Shown here: positions 1 to 10,663 of the stretch, piece by piece
Numbering within the stretch: the stretch's first letter is position 1
How the letters are laid out: each line of letters starts with the position of its first letter
Origin: Gliomastix tumulicola
Lineage: Eukaryota; Ascomycota; Sordariomycetes; Hypocreales; Bionectriaceae
Assembly (NCBI GenBank): GCA_001599755.1
Contig: BCHX01000010.1
Span: 387,120 to 451,119, forward strand
Direction of reading: 5' to 3'
Length of the DNA: 64,000 bases
The notes under the pieces: model-generated
The model's database searches: none
Seen by the model: only the letters and a program-made list of their open reading frames with translations
Told to the model about the DNA's origin: nothing
Translations under genes and position numbers: made by a program

Positions 1-1640
1 AGGACTCCAGTGAGCAAGTCTGGTCCGACAAGTCACAGCACATGAAGTCCGGATCCTAGCAATATGACCGGGGAATCCAAAATTTACCTTCTCGCGAGCT
101 CAATGGGGCGTATCTTGTGGGTTTATGAGAGGACGCCACTGCTAGCTGGCATCAAGAAGGAACATCTTCGATCAGATTATGGGTTCCCGAAGTACTGATA
201 CTTGTGATTCACGGATCCAAAGCGATCAAGAGTGGCTCATACGCTAGCATGGCCGCCCGACAAGAAAAGACTCATGGACCCGGTACGGGGGCTACTCAAT
301 ACTCCGTATATGCATAATAACTTCTTTGAAGCCCATGCGTTTTCCACCCTGCATGAAACCCGGTGAAGAACGTACGCAAGATTGAGGTTTTATTTGGCGT
401 AGGGCTCTTTTTATTTGCGCATGCCATCTTCAGCTTTATGATGCTTGCGATAGGGGCCGGACATGCTCCTCGCTCTCAAGTTGGTGTATGTCACGCGCGG
501 GACCTCCAGCAAGCGCTACTCGGGGTTCTACCAATGCACACTACGATCTTGAGGACTTTTAGGATCATATCTAAGTCAGTTCGTCAGAAAGGCACTGTAG
601 GGTACCAGACACTGGAGGCACAGGGACATCGAGTGATTGGTATTTGCCATCCTGGTACGCCTTGCTGGGTGGGCGAGGTGTGCCCTCTTCGGTGAGACTG
701 GCAGGCAGCCTTTCTGGGCTGGTGGGCCGGGCGAGCCGGCAGTATTCCTTCCACTACTAGCTTGGATGGCGCGGTGAACGGCTGCTTACTGCTTCTAATA
801 GCAGGCTGTTTGCGGAGCTCCATCACCAGCCGCATGATCCATTTCTTGCCAAAGGCCGCTTCCGCCAAATTAAGCCGTTTGTTTTAACCTGGGTATAGCT
901 GTCGGCTTTCCGTCGGATCACTCGCTTCTGCCGACACGCCCAGATTGTGCCGAACTGCAATGTGTCAAGGTAGGCAGACTCTAACCATGATATCATAGTA
1001 GTGGTCTGCGACCTCGTCTCCCTACCTTCTTCCTCACCGACTCCCTTCGATCTGGACACCCAGGCCATACCTGCGATCCGAACATCATACCCATAGAAAC
1101 CGTCCGCGGCATGACGACTGAGTCGCCTAGAACAAGCTCGATATACTGTTTGAAGGGGGAAATTATTGACTTCATGATAGAGTCAATCAGGCTTCTAACT
1201 CGATGGATGCACTATTACTGAAATCTCTGTATTTGGCGACGTCTTGCCGCTCGCCACTCGTATCAAAAAATACACAGAGAAGATATGTACGGTTCTACTA
1301 TAACAGCCGCACAAAACAAAATTTGCATGTCTAACATCATCTATTCCCAAACGCTAATCGACGTCCCGGCAAACACACATCGTCATTGTTCAGTCGCCGG
1401 ATAGCGCGCACCGAAATTCCAATGACAGCATAGCGATGTGAATGTTCCCCTAGTTACAATAAAGCAGAAGCTAAAGGAAAAGGAACAAAGAGGGAAAGGT
1501 AACACACAAGGGAGAGGAAGACATTGGCGAGGTGACAGGCCGGGTGGGTGCTGCTATCCAACACCTGCCATGGGCAGGCAGCTAGCTCCGTTCCGCTTTT
1601 GCATAACCAATGTCAACCTCTACCCTTGGCTGTGCTGAAC
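1..1640. other. no recognisable gene
   Basis: Only short overlapping open frames without any domain pattern are present on either strand. I see no RNA gene and no clear repeat. The segment ends at the 3' end of the Ca2+-ATPase fragment. Confidence 0.5.
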
Positions 1641-1648
1641 GCGTAGCA

Positions 1649-3207
1649 CTAAGGCTCGGGCTCGGGCTCAGAGGCGATGATAGCAGGGATGTTAGGAGAG
1701 TTGGGAGAGTTGGGAGATCCAGCGGATCCGGGCTTCTCGTTGAAGGGTTCAGCCGCGTTCTCGGTGGTAGAGTCATCCTTCTCACCGGTCTCCTCGTCGT
1801 CGCCCTTCTTCGACTTCTTGAACAGGAGGAAGAAAGCCTTGAACAGACGACCGAAGGTGGCGTACCAGGCCTTGCCAGCAGCGTTGTAGGTCATGACAAA
1901 GGGCTTTCCGACAACCTCGGCGATAGCGGCGAACCAGTCGTCGGGGAACAGGCGGACAAGCACAGCCCAGGGAAGACAGACCAGCGCGGTGACGACGGAG
2001 ATGGCCCACTGGCTACCAGTCAACCCACCGGGCACAATCTCGAAGGCACGAGAGCCAACAAAGATAATCAGCACCTGGAGGCCAACCATGAGGATGTTGA
2101 TGAAGATGAAGAACTGGTTGCGGTGGACGCCCTCGAAGATGTTGAACTGGTTGTCCAGATGTCTGTTGTTGAACTCGTTGAAGATCTGCATCCAGACGAA
2201 GGTATTGAATATGATGGTGTCGAGCTGGAGCGACTCGTCCTCATTGTGCTTATCGTATCCAAAGATGGCAGGTCCGGCAAAGTACAGAACGAGCGTGACA
2301 ACTAGCTGGAAGATTGACTGCCCAACAATCATCTTCCACATGTTGGTGGTGATGAGGGGCGCCTTCTTGCCCTGGGGAGGACGGTCGAGGACTTTCTCAG
2401 TCGGGGGATCGGTGGCAAAGGTGTCCATGATGAGATTGACCCAGAGGAGCTGGACCGCCTTCAGCACAGGGACCATGTCCGGGTGATAGACAGCCGTGAT
2501 GAAGGCGAGAAGGACAGCCGTGATGTTGACCGTAATTTGGAACTAGTGGAGTGAGTGTTAGTACGGAGCTGGTCCGGTCAGATGGTACCGATTTTTCTTA
2601 CCTGCAAGAACTTCTGGACGGCGTCATTGACCGCACGACCCCACTTGAGGGCCGTGATGATCGAAGCGAAGTTGTCGTCCATCAGCACAATAGCAGAAGC
2701 CTCCTTGGCAACTTCCGTGCCCGAGATTCCCATAGAGAAACCAACATCACCAGCCTTCAGAGTGGGAGCATCGTTGGTACCATCGCCGGTGACAGCAACA
2801 GTCTCACCGAGCTCCTTCAACTTGGTAACCAGGATTCGCTTGTCCTCGGGCGATGATCGGGCGAGAACCTGCAAGTTAGGCAGAATCTCCTTTAACTCGG
2901 CATCCGAAAGCTTCCTGAACTTGGGACCCTCCAAGACAATGCCACCCTCAGTGTAGATACCACATTCCTTAGCAATGGCTCGTACAGTGATGACGTTGTC
3001 ACCAGTAACCATGCGAGTCTTGACACCGGCGTGCTTAGCCTTGGCAACAGCTTCGGGGACGCCCGAGCGGACGGGATCCTGGATACCGACGAGGCCAAAG
3101 AACGTCAGGTCCTTGAGCAGAGAAGCAAAGTCGGCATGACCCTCCTCAACCTCGGCGTGAGCCGGGGGCCAAGACTCGAAATCCTTGAACTCGAACCTCA
3201 GCGTGCT
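1649..3207 (-). pseudogene. 5'-truncated plasma-membrane/vacuolar Ca2+-ATPase (P-type IIB) fragment
   Basis: Two exons are visible, 3207-2602 and 2542-1649. The intron between them (2543-2601, donor GTAAG, acceptor CTAG) joins KFLQ to FQITVN in phase 0. The fragment carries the C-terminal half of a IIB Ca2+ pump: the P-domain hinge TGDGTNDAP, then GFSMGISGTEVAKEA, MDDNF and WGRAVNDAVQKFLQ, followed by the last membrane segments (LLWVNLIMDT and three more hydrophobic stretches) and an acidic Ser/Pro tail ending EPEPEP. In the family these enzymes export or sequester Ca2+ using ATP. The N-terminal membrane segments, the actuator domain and the DKTG phosphorylation loop are absent: homology stops abruptly near 3207, and the frame continues into unrelated residues. 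The remaining frame has no stop, so the truncation is either recent or the piece is part of a mosaic. A functional pump cannot be made from this locus alone. Confidence 0.85.
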
Positions 3208-3289
3208 TTCCGGCCGACCGAAGCGGCCACGACACGACAGCGACGGCGGCGACGGTATTGGCGACTGCGACAGAAACGCCCCAGCGAGT

Positions 3290-4213
3290 ATCACATCTCT
3301 CCCGGCCGAGGCCTACACGGTCGGTTGAATATGCGCCCTCTCGATCGAACGGGCGCCCGCTGAAGCAATGGTCGACGAGGAGCACGGCCGGCTGCCCGCC
3401 CAGCCCTGGCAGGATAGTAGTTCATATACTCTGGGGAGGATCGGCTTGCACAACGTCGTTATTGCCAGTTTTCCAGCTGGCCACCTTGGCTTGAACAATA
3501 CGACTACAGTGGCGAACAACATGCTCTGGTCCTTCCGCCATATCGACCAACGCTTAGTGGTGGGCATTGGAGGAGGAGTACCTGACCCGAAGGATATAAG
3601 ACTTGGGGACGTCGTCGTGAGTAGCCAGGTTGTCCAATACGATTTCGGAAAGGCAGTGCCGGGTGGAAACTTCCAGATCACAAGTGTCCCTACACGCCCT
3701 CCACAGATCCTCCTCAATACTGTGGCGACGCTCCAAGCAAAACACAATCGATTGCAAAGTCGAATGCCCGCCATTCTCGACACGATGCTTTAGCGATACC
3801 CGCATATGAGAGGGTACCAACGGCCAATAGTAGACGACATACTCTTTGAGTACTCTTACAACCATGTTGCGTCCCCTCGGGGACCTGCGACTCCTGTGAC
3901 CGACAATACGCCCTAGCCCGGCCAGGGCGGCTCAGTACAAACCCCGTGATTCATATCGGCAAAATTACTTCGGCAAACCAAGTCATGAGAGACGGCGCGA
4001 TGAGAAAACAAAGAACAGAAGAGCTCTCGGTGGACTGTTTCGAGATGGAGGCGGCTGGCCTTATGGACGACAGCGTTGGTTGTCTGGTCATCCGAGGCAT
4101 CTGCGACTACTCGGATTCACATAAGAACAAGGCGTGGCAAGAGTATGCAGCTGCTGTCGCGGCTGCGTACGCCACCGAGCTCCTACCTGGCAGTTCACCA
4201 CCCGATCAAGTGG
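3290..4213 (+). pseudogene. nucleoside phosphorylase domain (PNP_UDP type), disrupted
   Basis: The conserved order of the fungal PNP_UDP domain can be read in pieces: AYTVG-stop-ICALSIERAPAEAM (3311-3370), DEEHG, YTLGRIGLHNVVIA, NNTTTVANNML, LVVGIGGGVP, DIRLGDVVVSSQVVQYDFGK, a second stop (TAG at 3791-3793), YSYNHVASPRGPATP, a third stop near 3913, and then in another frame IHIGKITSANQVMRDGA, CFEMEAAGLM and VIRGICDYSDSHKNKAWQEY. In fungi this domain often forms the N-terminus of NACHT or ankyrin immune-receptor-like proteins. The first stop is TGA where the family has TGG (Trp), a G-to-A change. With three stops and a frameshift it cannot encode a full domain. Its last codons (SPPDQVVRGECLS) come from the LINE A relic that begins at about 4197. 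It lies head to head with the Ca2+-ATPase fragment, only about 100 bp away. Confidence 0.85.
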
Positions 4214-4458
4214 TACGGGGAGAGTGTCTGAGCTAGCTAATCAGCATTGCCGACGCCACTGACAGACTGGTGCGCGCGTGCACTGAAACTCACAACATCA
4301 GGGTCGTCGTCTTCCAAGCCTTTTACACCGCCTCTGACAACACAACCAGAACGAGACCTACGCAGCATCTCTCTGCTTGTTTCCTCAGCTACTAGAGCGA
4401 ATCCCTGGCTGCACCATATCCTCACCAACTCCCCCCTCTGGACACCGCCAAAGTCAAC
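4197..4458 (+). mobile_element. relic of LINE A ORF1
   Basis: This stretch follows, with substitutions and an internal deletion, the LINE A ORF1 sequence at about 36134-36475. Shared landmarks are ACCACCCGATCAAG, GACAGACTGGT-CGCGCGTGCACTGAAA, GTCGTCGTCTTCCAAGCCTT and CACAACC-GAACGAGACCT. It contains stops and is truncated at both ends. It supplies the last residues of the phosphorylase pseudogene frame. Confidence 0.85.
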
Positions 4459-4733
4459 CCTCTAGGCAAGAGGGAGTTGGTGGTAGGCCACGAAAGTAAC
4501 CAGCTTGTGAGGTATAGGGTAGCCCGGCTCCCTCGTAGCTGGATTGTTGTGATGATAAATAGCTTTTGCCGCTATTTGAATGCTTTTTGAGTCTGCTAGA
4601 CTATATAATAAATACATTGAACCTAGTGTGTCTTAGTTGTGATGTTAAAAACTTAGTGCTATTTGTCGCTGGATATGTTGCGATCCTGAAGATCTACTAC
4701 TAAGTTGCCTTCCGGACCCGGGTGGCAAACCTA

Positions 4734-7700
4734 CTATGCCCCAGCGCGTCTCAAACCCTCGACGACTAGAAGATGGCCTCCATCGGAAGCTGCCTCTGTC
4801 CAACCACCAAAATGAGTAGGCTCGGCATCGGTGCTTGCTCCCGCAGCAAGCAGTCGCTCAACTACATGTAAATGGCCTCCCTCGGAAGCTGCCTGGAGAG
4901 CCGTCCGACCATCCTCAGCAGGCCCGGAGTTGACGCTTGCTCCTGCAGCCAGCAGTCGCTCGACTAGTTGAAGATGGCCTCCCTCGGAAGCTGCCTGTAG
5001 AGCTGTCCGACCGCCAAGCTGAGCAGGCTCGGCATTCACGTTTGCGTCTGCAGCAAGGAGTCGCTCGACGATTTGAAGATAGCCTTCTTCGGAAGCTGCC
5101 TGTAGAGCTGTCCGACCGTAGCCCCGACAGGGTTTGGCATTGACGTTTGCGCCTGCAGCAAGCAATCGCTCGACGACTTCAAGATGGCCTTTTTTAGAGG
5201 CTGTCTGTAGAGCTGTCCGACCTCCATCCTCAGTAGGCCTGGCATCGACGCTTGCTCCCGCAGCAAGCAGCCGCTTGATGACTTCAGCATGGCCTCCCTC
5301 GGAAGCTGCCTGGAGGGCTGTACAGCCACCAAAACGAGCAGGCTCCCCATTGGCGCTTGCGCCTTGGGCAAGGAGTCGCTCAACGATTTGAAGATAGCCT
5401 CCCTCGGAAGCTGCCTGTAGAGCTGTCCGACCATCAGTCTCAGCAGGCTCAGCATTGACGCTTGCTCCTGCAGCAAGCAGCCACTCGACGACTTCAATAT
5501 GCCCGGCCCCCGAAGCTGCCTGAAGAGCTGTCCGACCATACCCCCAAGAAGGCTCGGCATCGATGTTTGCTCCCGCAGCGAGCAGTCGCTCGACTAGTTC
5601 TAGATGGCCTCCCTCGGAAGCTGCCTGGAGAGCCGTCCGACCATTAGCCTCAGCAGGCTCAGCATTGACGCTTGCTCCTGCAGCAAGCAGCCGCTCGACG
5701 ACTTCAAAATGCCCACCTGCCGAAGCTGCCTGTAGAGCTGTCCGACCACTATCCCTAGTAGGCCTGGCATTGACACTTGCTCCTGCAGCTAGCAGTCGCT
5801 CGACTACCTGTAGACGGCCTCCCCTACAGGCTGCTTGAAATGACGTCTTGATTTCAGCATGCGAAACTTGCTTCTCAAGAAAGACGTCTAAGGCCTCAAG
5901 GTTGCCTTCCGACGCCAATTTTTCCATTACTTGGCATTTCTCCGAGAGTGATAACACCCCAGAGGCATCGATAAGGCGTAATAGAGCTTTGTGGCGCGTT
6001 TTGCAGCTCCAAGAAAGTATTTCAGACAGATCCGATTTGAAATCATGGTCTGGCCAAGGCTTCTGCGCCAAGACATGACCGTCGAGAATGACGTGCTGCC
6101 AAGAGGTCCAAGTTTTAGATCTCTCGATCGAGAAATTCCTCGTATGCGAGATCCAGTATTCCGTCGCATACTTGAGGAAAGGGTGGCTCTGATAAAGCTG
6201 AGACAACGCTTTGTCCGCATCAGCTCTTTCATAGCTGGCTAGAACCCTCGTTACATCAAGTTCAGAGCATGCTTTGCGATGACTTGGTGTGAGACCTAAA
6301 AGATGAAGCGAAGACTTCAACTTTTCCCCATGACGGCCTAAAGCAGTCTGTGCGATTCCTGCCGGCATGATACCGCGCATTGGCTGAGGGCGCCGGGCGA
6401 GAGATGTCTGGAAATCATTGAAGTAGAGGTAAGTCACGCAAATCTCACCGCAATGGTGATCTGCACTCTGTATATCGACATGGAAGGAGTAGGGCTGCGG
6501 TCTTGACTGCGCACTAGTGATGAAGTCGTATATACTTCGATGCGCAAATTGAACAGTCATAAGCTCTTCATCAACCTGCAGAAGGTTTTCGCACCACGCG
6601 GTCATGCGTTCTATGCCGTTGATGCGCTTTTCAGGTCTCGAATGATGTTGATGGATATCCGTGGAAATGGCGTCACGGAGTTCTTCGAGCGTTAAGTTCC
6701 GTTTTGCCGTGGCTATCCATGGGAATATTCTTTGGATGATTCTATCATTCTTCTGGGAGACTATCCGTGACAGTATTCGGTTGAAAAGTTCTTCCAAGTC
6801 TTTAGGGAGGTTATTGAGACATCGTCGGATGTCATCATCAGAATGCTGAGCACATAGCTCCTCTATGAGATATCTGACCCAGAGGAACCTTGTACCTGTT
6901 AGATAAGATATCAAAGATTGTGTCCTCAGAACTTACATTCCGTCCGCATGTTGATTGAGTGCAGCTTGTATGTCTGTGACAAGTGATTCGGCTCCAACTA
7001 CAAGTTCTTTTCTGGACCGTCGCTTTTCAAGCTCTTCCTTCACAAATAGATTGATGTCAGATACTGCCGCAGGAGATGCCATAGATAGATTTTCCACAGA
7101 AGGAAATCTTTCTTGAAGTTCTCTCGGTAGACTCTCTCGGCTGGTTAAAAAAACCCTCAAGCCCAGTGGACATGTGCCAAGCATAGACAGCTTGTCGAGC
7201 AAGTCGCCTCGTTCAGCAGGGTCACATTCGTCGACACCGTCGATAAAAAGGTAGAAATGGCTCGACTGTTCGATTCTTTGTCGAAGAAGTGCAACCCAAT
7301 CATCAAGGCTGGGACACAGCTTCCTATCCAAATTTATCAGCGCGGTCTCCAACTTCTCGGATAGACTTTGTATGTCCAGTGACTGTCTGAGTATCGATCG
7401 TAGTATAGTCTCTGCTTTGAGCGATTGCGGATCATCGAATCGGATAAAGAAAAACGTGACGCAACTATCAGCAGCATGAAAGTTTTCGTTGAATACGTGA
7501 TTGATGGCACTCGTGCTGGACATTGGTCGTTAGGAATAGTTGAAACTTGGCGAAGCATAGACTGACGTAAGAATCGTCTTTCCTGACCCGACTGTTAAGA
7601 CGTTAGTAAGTGCGGAAATCCCAGTAATTGAGCCAAACTGACTTTTTCCAGAGCACCAGAGCAACGAGAAGGCTGGGTTGTTTCTCCATTGATTGAACTC

Positions 7701-8769
7701 GTTGGTAGAGAAGATCCACTCTGCTGTGCCAGGGTGCCGCATTTTGCATGCTTCCTTGAATGAATTATGGTGGTTATAAGACGACAGCTTCTCCAGAAGC
7801 TTGCTCCTCTGTTCCACTATAGACGGTTAATACAAATATGTATACCAGTCAAGAGCACTCACATGAGTAGCGCAGCTCTTGCTGTAATTGCCACTGCTTT
7901 CTATCCTTGATATCAGCCTCTGACTCTGGTATGAAGCGTGTTAATATTCGCCGAGCCTTTGACGACGCCTCCTGCTCCTGCTTTTGAAGCTCGTGGAGCC
8001 TCGAGTCTGCTTGCGCCTTGGCAAGAGTCGCTTCTTCTTTGACCTCATTACCGCGCTTCGACAGATCGACTATATCAGGTTCAAACTCTTGGTCCAAAGA
8101 CTGCCGGACGGCCTGAATAAGTTGTCTCGTCTCTTCAATAAGGTTAGTAGGGGTATAGAGTAAAGTAGATTCAGTTGAATCATCGCACTCGACCGTTGAA
8201 GTACTTGAACCGCGTGCTTGCAACAGCGGATTATGGATGCGTGGAAATTGCATAGCGCGCCCTGGAGTCTTGTGGAAGCCGGGTATAGGGCCTGGTATTC
8301 GATAAATCGCGGACAGTGCTCCCTGAACTTCATGAAAATATCGGAGAACGGCTCAAAGTATGACGTAAAATTGGCCATAACCTTGCTTTTTATCAGACAG
8401 CCGCCCAAACACACTAAACGTGGCACTTACACGCAGAGTCACCTGGACGCTCCCCCAGACCAAAGCTGCAATCTCTAGACGGGATGAGATGAAAGTGTCG
8501 ACAATGGTTGAAAAGTCCCGTACAGACTGGAGGACTGAGTGGAAACGGCTTGCGACGCTTCTGCCTTTCATGGATCGCCTATGCGAGTCCAGCTGGGCTG
8601 TGAACTGCATCACAGCCTGTCCAGCGGGGACTTCCTTGATGTCATGGAGCATCTTCTGCTCATCTTTAGATAGTATGCTTTGGAAATCTTTGATTGCTTC
8701 CTCAAGGGCATCCCTGGGGGCATCCCTGGGACCACTTGGTACTTGAGAAACCCGTGGGACCAGATCCAT
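4734..8769 (-). CDS. NACHT-ankyrin NLR-like (STAND) protein, seven exons
   Basis: The exons are 8769-8431, 8205-8381, 7863-8112, 7643-7816, 7567-7591, 6937-7515 and 4734-6888. Phases agree at all six junctions and give 1232 aa without a stop. Residues 1-300 form a helical N-terminal region of the kind found on fungal ankyrin NLRs (DUF7708-like: WGSVQVTLR-VMANFTSYFEPF, then a charged coiled coil ending QQELRYSLEQRSK). Walker A is GKIGSGKT (about 312-319), split over a 25-nt microexon; Walker B is FYLFIDGVDE; RADGMF-type and winged-helix-like sequence follows (DGMFLWVRYLIEEL, CLNNLPKDLEELFNRI). From about residue 840 to the end are ankyrin repeats built from GRTALQAASEGGH and VVERLLAAGAS. Fungal NLRs bind ATP, oligomerise and trigger self/non-self or defence responses; the effector domain here is not recognised. 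Introns are 46-92 bp with CTAAC branch points. The second intron (8113-8204) is the least certain. The gene looks intact. Confidence 0.88.
4780..5830 (-). repeat. tandem ~105-bp repeats encoding ankyrin units
   Basis: About ten head-to-tail units of 105-108 bp lie in the last exon of the NLR gene. On the + strand they recur as GGCCTCCCTCGGAAGCTGCC, AGAGCTGTCCGACC and GCTTGCTCCTGCAGCAAGCAG. Units differ mostly at the loop between repeats (residues after NAEP). The last unit has lost two codons (GGWTEAASDGGH instead of GGRTALQAASEGGH). Such similarity suggests repeat shuffling or concerted evolution. Confidence 0.9.
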
Positions 8770-10129
8770 GGTGCACGTATTAGTATGCCGAGACGGTCAT
8801 TGGGGTTTATGGTGTAGGTGCGGGGTGATCCCCATTTATACATCTCGACTTCCTTGGTCGCTCCCCAGGCCATGAGCCAATGTGGGGGCAGGATCAAGCT
8901 CTAGGGTTTCAGCTTCACTCTTGTCCAATGGACACTGAACACGCTGTACCACGATGCTACGTTATCAGCATTTTACTAGTCAGTTCTACAACCGCCGGGC
9001 CATGCGCCCTCATTTCCCATCCCCATGTAGACCTCGCAATAATGACTGGCTAGGTAGGAAAAAGTGAGCCGCCTCGTTTCGCCCTTCTCGTAGTCCCTTG
9101 CCGTGCGTCAAATATGGCATCGTGGGGTACCAGACCGTGCTAACTTAGGGCAACAGGCATCACGTACATGTTGCGACCCACGACTAATAACCTCGTGTCT
9201 CCGTTCCCACGGTGCTATGAGCGCTCGGCGAAATGCAGCGCCTGGGCGTAAGCAGGGGGAACCGTTAGGAAAGAGGATTCCTAAGACGGAGTCTATGTGG
9301 CGCTTTGCGTTCAAACGATGGCCCACCATTCCTGATGTTGCGGTACCACATTTGGGTGGGGTTGACTGGGCCGCTCCGGCGGTGAAGGAGAAAACGGAAG
9401 CGGACCGAGAAACGGTAGATGGATTGATAAAGCGTGATCACTTATCGGGGAAAAGAAATAATAGCGAAGTTTCTAATATAGGCGCCCGTCTTCAGTAAAA
9501 GGCCGAGCCGCCGTCAAAATGCGCCTCGGGACCTAAGACAGCAAGCAGATAAGCTAACTGTTAACCGATCCATTATCCGGACAAATGATGATTGCCAACC
9601 GTTCCATCATATAGCCCCACTAGACCTCCGAATGTCCTTGGAGTGGATTGGGTAGATAGCCTGCCCTCGGCCGGGCTGATTTGTTGTCAGGTGTGTAAGG
9701 TGACGTGGCAAGGCATTCCGCCACCCCGCCTGTATGCCTTACTCCTGCTGTTATCCTCGCAACCACGAGCGCGACGATGGGGTGACGAGCGCAAGGATCT
9801 TCCAGGTGAGCGAGCTGTTGATCGGTTGAAATAAGTGGAAATTTTCACGTGAGGACTAAGTGTTGGTTCCTAACATCGAGGCTTCCCGCAAGGCAACCAG
9901 AGTATCCATTTCAGACGCTAGCGGTACCTTCCGTGTAACGCAGGTGAGAAGGGATTCTCTCCCCTGCCCTGAAATTTGGACTTCCGTGCAGAATTTGGAC
10001 GAGTTCAAATCGGGGCTCTCGAGCACCGGATGCCTGGAAGAGCTAAAATAGAGAGGCAAACGTGAAGGCACACACCCTGAATGAAGACTACAGCCCATAG
10101 TCATATTGCATTTCCATCTTCTTTTCAAA
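8770..10129. other. intergenic, no recognisable gene
   Basis: This is the upstream region shared by the NLR gene (-) and the HET fragment (+). A 131-codon open frame at 9103-9498 (+) has no recognisable motif and is not annotated as a gene. I see nothing else. Confidence 0.4.
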
Positions 10130-10594
10130 ATGAACCCCACCCGGGATGACACAGAATGTGCCATGGACGACATCGTTCGCCAACGAGGCGACTCAGTAAT
10201 ATCACTTCTTTTGCGGGCGCAGGAGAGTGGCGAGCCGCAGGAGAAGAACCTAGAGTACCTCAAGAATCTTCAGTGTCTACGTCCAGCCCGAGGTGGCCAA
10301 AAGGCACCGAATTCACCATGGAATTCTCTGAATACCACCGATAAAAATCCCACTCTCTTGGAGCGAGGAACAATCAATGCGTTTGAGACAAGGTGCTACG
10401 TGGCAGTGTCGTACACGTGGAAGGCCTCTCCGGAAGAAGAAGAACAGGCGGGAGGCTACGCCGTTCAAGCGAGGGACGGTGCTAGATTTCGGCAGTCAAA
10501 GGTCAGAGACTGCATCTTCCGCCGCGCTCTAAACTACATGTCCGCATATGGATGTAGGCTGCTGTGGATCGACCAAGAGCGCCGATACCGCAGG
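10130..10594 (+). pseudogene. HET-domain (heterokaryon incompatibility) fragment
   Basis: The frame starts at ATG 10130 and shows the beginning of a HET domain: CYVAVSYTWKASPEEEE (about residue 87 on), then FRQSKVRDCIFRRALNYM and LLWIDQE. In the family this block continues as CIDQ and a further 100 or more residues. Here it changes to RRYRR and a GTAAGC donor. HET proteins mediate vegetative incompatibility, usually by triggering cell death after fusion of unlike hyphae. The missing second half makes an active HET domain unlikely. The donor could splice to 10668 or 10672 and join the chromodomain gene downstream, so the locus may be a gene chimera. No cysteine-containing partner block was found nearby on this strand. 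Confidence 0.75.
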
Positions 10595-10663
10595 TAAGCA
10601 AGCCCAACCAACTTGGATGTATATTGATGGGCGCTAATATTTCGTGCTACCCCTCTACCAGCG

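Noticed and set aside
1610..2305. 231-codon + frame opposite the Ca2+-ATPase
   Set aside because: It is antisense to clearly homologous ATPase sequence and shows no motif of its own.
4780..5830. regular repeats that could be mistaken for a CRISPR-like array
   Set aside because: The units are in frame, about 105 bp, without unique spacers, and encode ankyrin repeats in a spliced eukaryotic gene.
3290..8769. phosphorylase and NACHT-ankyrin regions as one PNP-NACHT-ANK gene
   Set aside because: They lie on opposite strands and point toward each other with a LINE relic between.
9103..9498. 131-codon + frame upstream of the HET fragment
   Set aside because: No motif, no supported exon partner, composition unremarkable.
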